Source of the DNA: Rosellinia necatrix
Taxonomy: Eukaryota > Ascomycota > Sordariomycetes > Xylariales > Xylariaceae
DNA: 64,000 nt
Direction: 5' to 3'
Assembly (NCBI GenBank): GCA_021209875.1
Contig: JAGYVD010000001.1
Location: 5,394,001-5,458,000 of the forward strand
Below are positions 59,099-64,000 of this stretch, piece by piece. The notes under the pieces are model-generated. The model worked only from the letters and a program-made list of their open reading frames with translations. It made no database searches and was not told the DNA's origin. Within the stretch, counting starts at the first letter, position 1. Each line of letters begins with the position of its first letter. A program made the position numbers and the translations under genes.

Positions 59099-60439
59099 AC
59101 CCAGGCAGGAGTTGATGGCCTACAATATGGGGTCACCTCTTCCATGAATTATACCCACTTCCAATCTCATTCATCCCTTAGAAAGACTCCGATACCAGGA
59201 CATTGTTCACACCAACCCACATTAGATGATGCATCAATGGATACCACTCTTTGTTTTTTTACGCATCAAAACCCCCCGGCGCCTATTCAATACTCTTTTG
59301 CAATTCACTGGACATATTGCAGCCACGAAACCATTGGCCTACACGTGCCTATATGGTTGGTTGCTCCCTTGCGCCGCGTTCATTCCCTAATCCTTCACCA
59401 GTTCCTAGGCCATTCATTCTAACAGATATCGACGAACCCTTTGGTCAATCGGCCTCGCAATGCGCTTATTTTAAATAGACCTTTCTGTCTCCAGGAAGCA
59501 GCCTTCACTATCCGGTTACTCGACTGGACGACCAGGCTGTTGATTTGATTTGTTGGGGGGGTGTTCTCTTCTGGGGCATAAATCGGAGTTAAGGCAAGGT
59601 ACACGGCATTGTGGTGTTCTCTTCTTTCGTCTGGGCTGCCTTTAGTGTATGGCGCTAGTTATAGGTAGGCCGGTCTTGTCAGGACGTCCGTCGAGGCGAG
59701 GAGAATAGGTATTCAAGATGAGAAACTCTGATGTGTGATAATTGCCACAGCATCTCTTGTATAGGGAGGCAATTTTGATCACGAAATCTGGCGAGCTTTG
59801 TGAGTTACACAACAGCTGTCGATTTATGGTCATACTCCGCGAGTGGTTTGTGCCTAATTGATCATGTATACTTATATAGGACAGCCAACTATTTTCGTGG
59901 TAATTCACACACATATAAGCCATAGCTAGCCGTACTCACGATGCACAACCCCCGTCAACGCACCAACCCTTCATATGATATACACATACGGGATTGATGG
60001 CATTAACTACTTGACATTCTCAGATTATGCATGGATTTCTACATGCAGGAGCTTTCTCGCTTGATCCATATCGGCGATTTCACACTATTGTTTTATTAAA
60101 GCTAATTGAGAACGGGTGTAAACCCTCCGCTCATTACCTGTTCTGGTTCATTTAAGCTGTCAGTTTGTTGGTGACATTGCGAGCAGATGGTAGAACCACA
60201 GTCTCGGCCAACTTCGTTCCGTCGATGGTTCAATAATGTTTATTCGGAAGTCATGTAGCGTACATTAGGCAGACCCTAGATATATATATGTGCCCCATCC
60301 CCAAAACCCGTGGCCGCATTCATTGGACTATATCTTTCTAAATACATCATCACCGCAAAGCGCTCTATTTAACAATTCGTTCGCACCAAACTATTCCGCC
60401 CTTTACCCTCCCTAGCCACGCCTTCTTATATTGCGCATT
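59099..60439. other. intergenic region
   Basis: 1.3 kb between cdc24 and the secreted-protein gene. No supported coding region; a short TA tract occurs at about 60280 and a TATAT element could serve the next gene. Confidence 0.45.
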
Positions 60440-61246
60440 ATGCGTTCGTCGATCCCTAGGTTTCTTGCCTGCGCCGCCGCCGTGCCGTGTTCTCTGGTGC
60501 TCGCAAAGCCGGAGCAGATCCGAGGCGTGACGTCGCCCATCTTCCACTATTATCTCCAAGCCTCGCCACAAGATCGTAAGTTCTAGGTCTCTGTCCGCAA
60601 TGTCCACCCTCTTCCTCTTATTTTCGCAACCCCTTGCCCCCCCCTCCTCCTCTCCTTTTCTCCCCCACATATGTCAGAGCGACATCAGTGAAGGGAATAC
60701 GCCGGCTAGGCGGAAAAAAAAGGCCACGATAAGATGGAGATATATATGTATCACGGTAGGAAGAAAAAAAAAAAAAAGGAGAGAAAATTAGAATTTGTGA
60801 GGCTCACACGCGCGTTCCTTTCTTCCCTTCTCCGACCGGCAGCAACGATGCCCGTCATGGGCCCCGAGGCGAGCAGCGAGTACTTCAACATCGGCGGCGG
60901 CGCGATCCAGAGCGCCAACAGCAGCGCGTACCTGACGGTCGGGCCCGACGACGGCACATCGTCGTCGTCGTCGTCATCGTACAAGACGCTGAGGTTCTCG
61001 TCGAGCCCCGGCGGCGGCGGCGGTGGCACGGCGCCGCCCGGCTGGGCGCTCGAGGGCGACACCATCATCACCGGCGCGGGCAGCGCCTGGGGTCGGCAGC
61101 TCAACTTCCTCGTCTGCAGGGTCACCACCGGCGGCGGCGGCGGCGGCGGCGACCTGTGGCAGGTGTACCTGCAGACCGGGAGCGACGTGCCGGCCGGGAA
61201 GACGTGTAGCAACTACCAGAGCCTGCACCTGCCTTGTCTCTGCTAG
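60440..61246 (+). CDS. small secreted protein, uncharacterised fungal family
   Basis: Exons 60440-60575 and 60843-61246 (GTAAGT...CAG intron of 267 bp) encode 179 residues. The N terminus MRSSIPRFLACAAAVPCSLVLA is a clear signal peptide, cleaved near the Ala-Lys. The mature part carries GPEASSEYFNIGGGAIQS, YLTVG, GWALEGDTIITG, RQLNFLVCRV, LWQVYLQTGSD and ends CSNYQSLHLPCLC with paired cysteines. I recognise this layout as a conserved, function-unknown secreted protein of filamentous ascomycetes. Three Gly or Ser runs (GGGGGG, SSSSSSS, GGGGGGG), coded by GC-rich triplet repeats, are expansions in loops. The second exon alone has an upstream ATG frame, but that lacks the signal peptide, so the spliced form is preferred. 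Confidence 0.82.
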
Positions 61247-61763
61247 GTTTTTTTTTGGGCGACATGGGTGAGAAGGGGGAAGGGGGGGAGGCTTATACCG
61301 GCTAAATGTGACGGGGGCTTGGGATGAGTTTTGGGGTTTATATATCTTCTGTGTGCGGTTTCAGCGATTCGTTGGGGTGTGTCGTTATATTTACATCTAT
61401 GGCGTGTGTTTTCTGCAGTGATGTACATCCTGATATAACGCGTCTCAGTCCCTTTTCACATCCCAGGGGACGATCTCAAGCCCGATATCGAATACCAGCA
61501 TAGCCGGGTTTTTTTTTTTTTCCTTTTTTCTTTTTAAGAGCCGTTCCATAGTGTTTGTTCGTAACGTCGTGAACGCCCCCCTTTCCTCCCCCCCCCCCTA
61601 TCCCGCCGGGTCGGGTCGTATCGTACACTATCGGGCGTGAACCTCAAGCGTCCTCGGTAGAACAGCATTTGGTGTAGATGTATATATCGGAGTAGGTATT
61701 TTTTTTTTCCGTGCGAGGCCATATCTTCTTCATATGGCCTCAATTCCCCCCCCCCCTCTCCGT
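61247..61763. other. convergent intergenic region
   Basis: 517 bases between the 3' ends of the secreted-protein gene and mrp10. It has several T runs (about 61508, 61700), a C run at about 61588 and no gene. Confidence 0.5.
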
Positions 61764-62189
61764 TCACCGTCTCTTCTTCTCCGGGAACGTTATCCGGTCC
61801 TGGAACCGCGACAGGTGGTAGTTTACCTCGCTCCTACGCGGCGGCGCCGGGAGCGGGCCGTCCATGCACGCCCGCAGTGCCTGCTCGACCTGCGCGCACC
61901 CGGTCACGTTGTAGCCGGCCGAGGCCCAGCATGCTGTGAAGGGTGTTAGTCGTTCGGGATTTTTTACTTTTTTTTTGGAATTTCGTTCGTTTAATTGTTT
62001 GAAGCGGAAAGCTTTGGGAGGGCCGGCCCCCCAACCCCTTTCGCATGGGAGGAGGAGCAGGAGGAAGGGGTGCTTACAGAGAACCGAGGACATGATGGCC
62101 ATGCAGGCACGCTCCGGCTTGCCATTGGGATTTCGCACTCGCAGGATCTTTAGAGGTGGGAGGCGGATGGGCTTCTGGGCGGCAGACAT
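61764..62189 (-). CDS. mrp10: mitochondrial small-subunit ribosomal protein Mrp10
   Basis: Minus-strand exons 62189-62078 and 61933-61764 encode 93 residues; the 144-bp intron is GTAAGC...CAG. The spliced protein has a twin CX9C motif: CMAIMSSVLSC and CAQVEQALRAC, the mark of CHCH proteins imported by the Mia40 relay or, for Mrp10, into the matrix. Preceding basic sequence LPPLKILRVRNPNGK and the tail NYHLSRFQDRI match Mrp10 (mS37), a small-subunit mitoribosome protein. The ATG at 62189 gives MSAAQKPIRLPP; an upstream frame extension has no ATG. Confidence 0.92.
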   Translation of the reverse strand: MSAAQKPIRLPPLKILRVRNPNGKPERACMAIMSSVLCKHPFLLLLLPCERGWGAGPPKAFRFKQLNERNSKKKVKNPERLTPFTACWASAGYNVTGCAQVEQALRACMDGPLPAPPRRSEVNYHLSRFQDRITFPEKKRR

Positions 62190-63575
62190 GATGAGGTCGG
62201 TCGGGTATGGTTCGTGGTGGGCTGAGGTTGATGGTTGGCAGTGGCTTCGCAAAAGGGCAGGACTCGACAGCTAGATAGCTATGGCCTTATCATATTGGCC
62301 CGGATGCTTCCCGGGAAAATGTTTGGAGCAGCCAAGCAGGGACCCCAGATTCAAGGTCACGTGGCAGCAAGTGCTAAAAGGTGGAGACATATTTATCTTA
62401 TCTGTTGCCTGGTTTGTGTTAGGGCGTGGCTAGTACCTGGCAAAGCCCAGGCCTGTTATCCACGCTCTCAGATCTAACTTAGCCTTCCAAAATGCCATAG
62501 TGTATATGAATGAAAGAAAAGGCACACTTGAACGTATTTGGGTAATATATATATTAAATATTAAATCATGATAGACCCCGAATGTCTACCGCGCTTTTTA
62601 CAACAAGCGAACATGGGTCAAGCCGTAGCAGTGCCGCAGAACAGCTATTCTTTCAACGTTGGTGCTTATAATATAGTCATGTGTCAATGGTTTTTTTTCT
62701 CCCGCAGACTACTCTGATAGTATAAATCAAGTGTATGATTCTTGCTGCAGTAAATCAATTTGCCTCGAAGCTTTAAATAGATATCGTGTTTGCACATCCG
62801 GTAGCGTTTGGCAGCTATTGGTCTCATTGGCTAAACACTTATCCGAGCCCTTGGCCAACCGTTACCAATCGCCATATTTCTAGCTTTGTGTCCGCCAAAT
62901 GAGAGAGCCATGTTGGTATAGCAAACCGAAAAGGCAGTCCCAGTACCCCACAAAGTAAAGTTTATGCAATGTTGGGCTAGGCGACGCGGAGTTCATTCCA
63001 CTTTGTCGTATGTCAGTACGTATTCAAGGTCTTCAGGGTGTGCCGTTCTCGCTGGCAACCCCCAATCCTACATAATCGTACATGACTGGTTTTGTCTAAA
63101 CGTAGGATGCAGTGTGGGGGTCCTCGGAGATCTACATATGCCTCTTACTCATGCGTGAGGGTTCGATAGCCTATTGGAAGCCCATTGGATATGTAAGTAC
63201 CTCTCGTATATTGAAACGCGTAGCCACCCAGCAGCATTAGACTAATTGTGAACAAACTACCAAAAACATCGGACCCTAAGACAACTCTGTTTATTTCCCT
63301 GTTTATTCGCATTGCACAACGTACACTACTGCGATCTTATCTTAAGCAACCTGGTACCCTAACTTTAAAATCCAGGGGTACATAGTACAGTTGTCTATAT
63401 CCGGTTTAGGATCGACATAGAATGGAGAGGTTCTAGAAGCAAGCTAGCTGTGCATACTGCATATGTATGTACTTATGTACGTAGTTCGGTTCGGTCTTGG
63501 AAGAAACTCGACCATTGATTAAAGATCTCCGCGCCTCAGGCTCGGATAGGTAGAGCCAAGCCAAGGGTCTTTTCA
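62190..63575. other. intergenic region
   Basis: 1.4 kb upstream of mrp10 with no convincing gene. A short ATATATATTAAATATTAAAT tract lies at about 62545-62566. Confidence 0.4.
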
Positions 63576-63887
63576 TTACCTCATCGTCGTAAGGCTAACC
63601 ATACTGAGGCTGCTATGGTTTGGGCTTCGCCAGCATTCCGTCTTTCGTCTTTTGAACGTGCCGGAGCCCGCCCATTTTGCCCATGCTGTCCATACATATT
63701 GCCCACCAAGCGCATCAAGCGCCACCCGAGGTCCGTATTCGGACCGTCTGCTTGCTGATTCGGTGTCGAGAGGCGTAACTATTGGCGGTGTCGGCTGTCG
63801 GGTGCCATCGAACGTAACACCATCCTCGTGGGCTCCAATATTCCTCCTAGCTTCAGCGTGGGAAACAGTAAACACGACTAGAGGCAC
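63576..63887 (-). CDS. possible hypothetical protein or 3' exon
   Basis: A minus-strand frame of about 103 residues, open further upstream to about 63920 (SSGKKPRKDGSVPLVVF). Composition is protein-like (VTFDGTRQPTPPIV, RVALDALGGQYVWTAWAKWAG, SGTFKRRKTECW) but I recognise no family. There is no ATG near its start, so if real it is the last exon of a gene beginning beyond the window, or one with a small upstream exon. Confidence 0.25.
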   Translation of the reverse strand: MPLVVFTVSHAEARRNIGAHEDGVTFDGTRQPTPPIVTPLDTESASRRSEYGPRVALDALGGQYVWTAWAKWAGSGTFKRRKTECWRSPNHSSLSMVSLTTMR

Positions 63888-63942
63888 GCTACCATCCTTT
63901 CGGGGCTTTTTACCGGAGCTACATAGTGTTAGCCGTTATCTT

Positions 63943-63981
63943 ATCAATCAGATCAATCAGATCAATCTGATCAATCTGATA
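63943..63981. repeat. four copies of a 9-base unit
   Basis: ATCAATCAG twice, then ATCAATCTG twice, then AT. The change of CAG to CTG makes the array partly self-complementary. Confidence 0.75.
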
Positions 63982-64000
63982 AAATTTTCAAAACTAGCGG

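Overview
The window is nuclear DNA of a filamentous ascomycete (Pezizomycotina, most likely Sordariomycetes). This rests on short 50-270 bp GT-AG introns with CTNAC-type branch sites, a non-reducing fungal polyketide synthase, a hydroxyornithine acyltransferase of the siderophore pathway, HET and CorA-like gene remains, and intergenic TACCTACC/GGTAGGTA microsatellites. No tRNA, rRNA, CRISPR array or intact transposon was seen. Exon joins were worked out by hand from splice motifs and reading phase; most join to an exact multiple of three.

Layout. 0-10 kb: an F-box/membrane protein, the AGC kinase Sch9, and glucose-6-phosphate isomerase. 11-28 kb is an accessory, secondary-metabolism-like stretch: a very GC-rich type-B carboxylesterase, a complete SAT-KS-MAT-PT-ACP-ACP-TE polyketide synthase, an unidentified broken reading frame, a decayed CorA-like transporter gene, a decayed HET-domain gene, and an intact AsaB/CmcJ-like oxidase. 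29-31 kb holds a repeat protein gene interrupted by one TAG. 33-40 kb: an NmrA-like dehydrogenase, the siderophore acyltransferase and the mitochondrial calcium uniporter (MCU). 40-43 kb carries the most unusual gene: a Ras-like GTPase, about seven ankyrin repeats and a SERAC1-like alpha/beta-hydrolase, apparently one reading unit. 44-62 kb is mostly core cell biology: a small membrane protein, ESCRT-III Vps60, a large F-box/WD40 protein, the Cdc42 exchange factor Cdc24, a small secreted cysteine-containing protein and mitoribosomal Mrp10.

Functional links. The synthase could make an aromatic polyketide released by its own thioesterase; the esterase and AsaB-like enzyme flank it and could act on the product, but no regulator, transporter or P450 is present. 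Sch9, Vps60, Cdc24 and MCU are independent housekeeping or signalling genes.

Quality note. Three otherwise intact reading frames, in two conserved genes (Vps60 once, F-box/WD40 twice), and the CorA remnant each need removal of exactly one base in a homopolymer run to be continuous. This looks more like sequence error than biology for the conserved genes. The broken HET and CorA genes also carry stop codons and look truly decayed.
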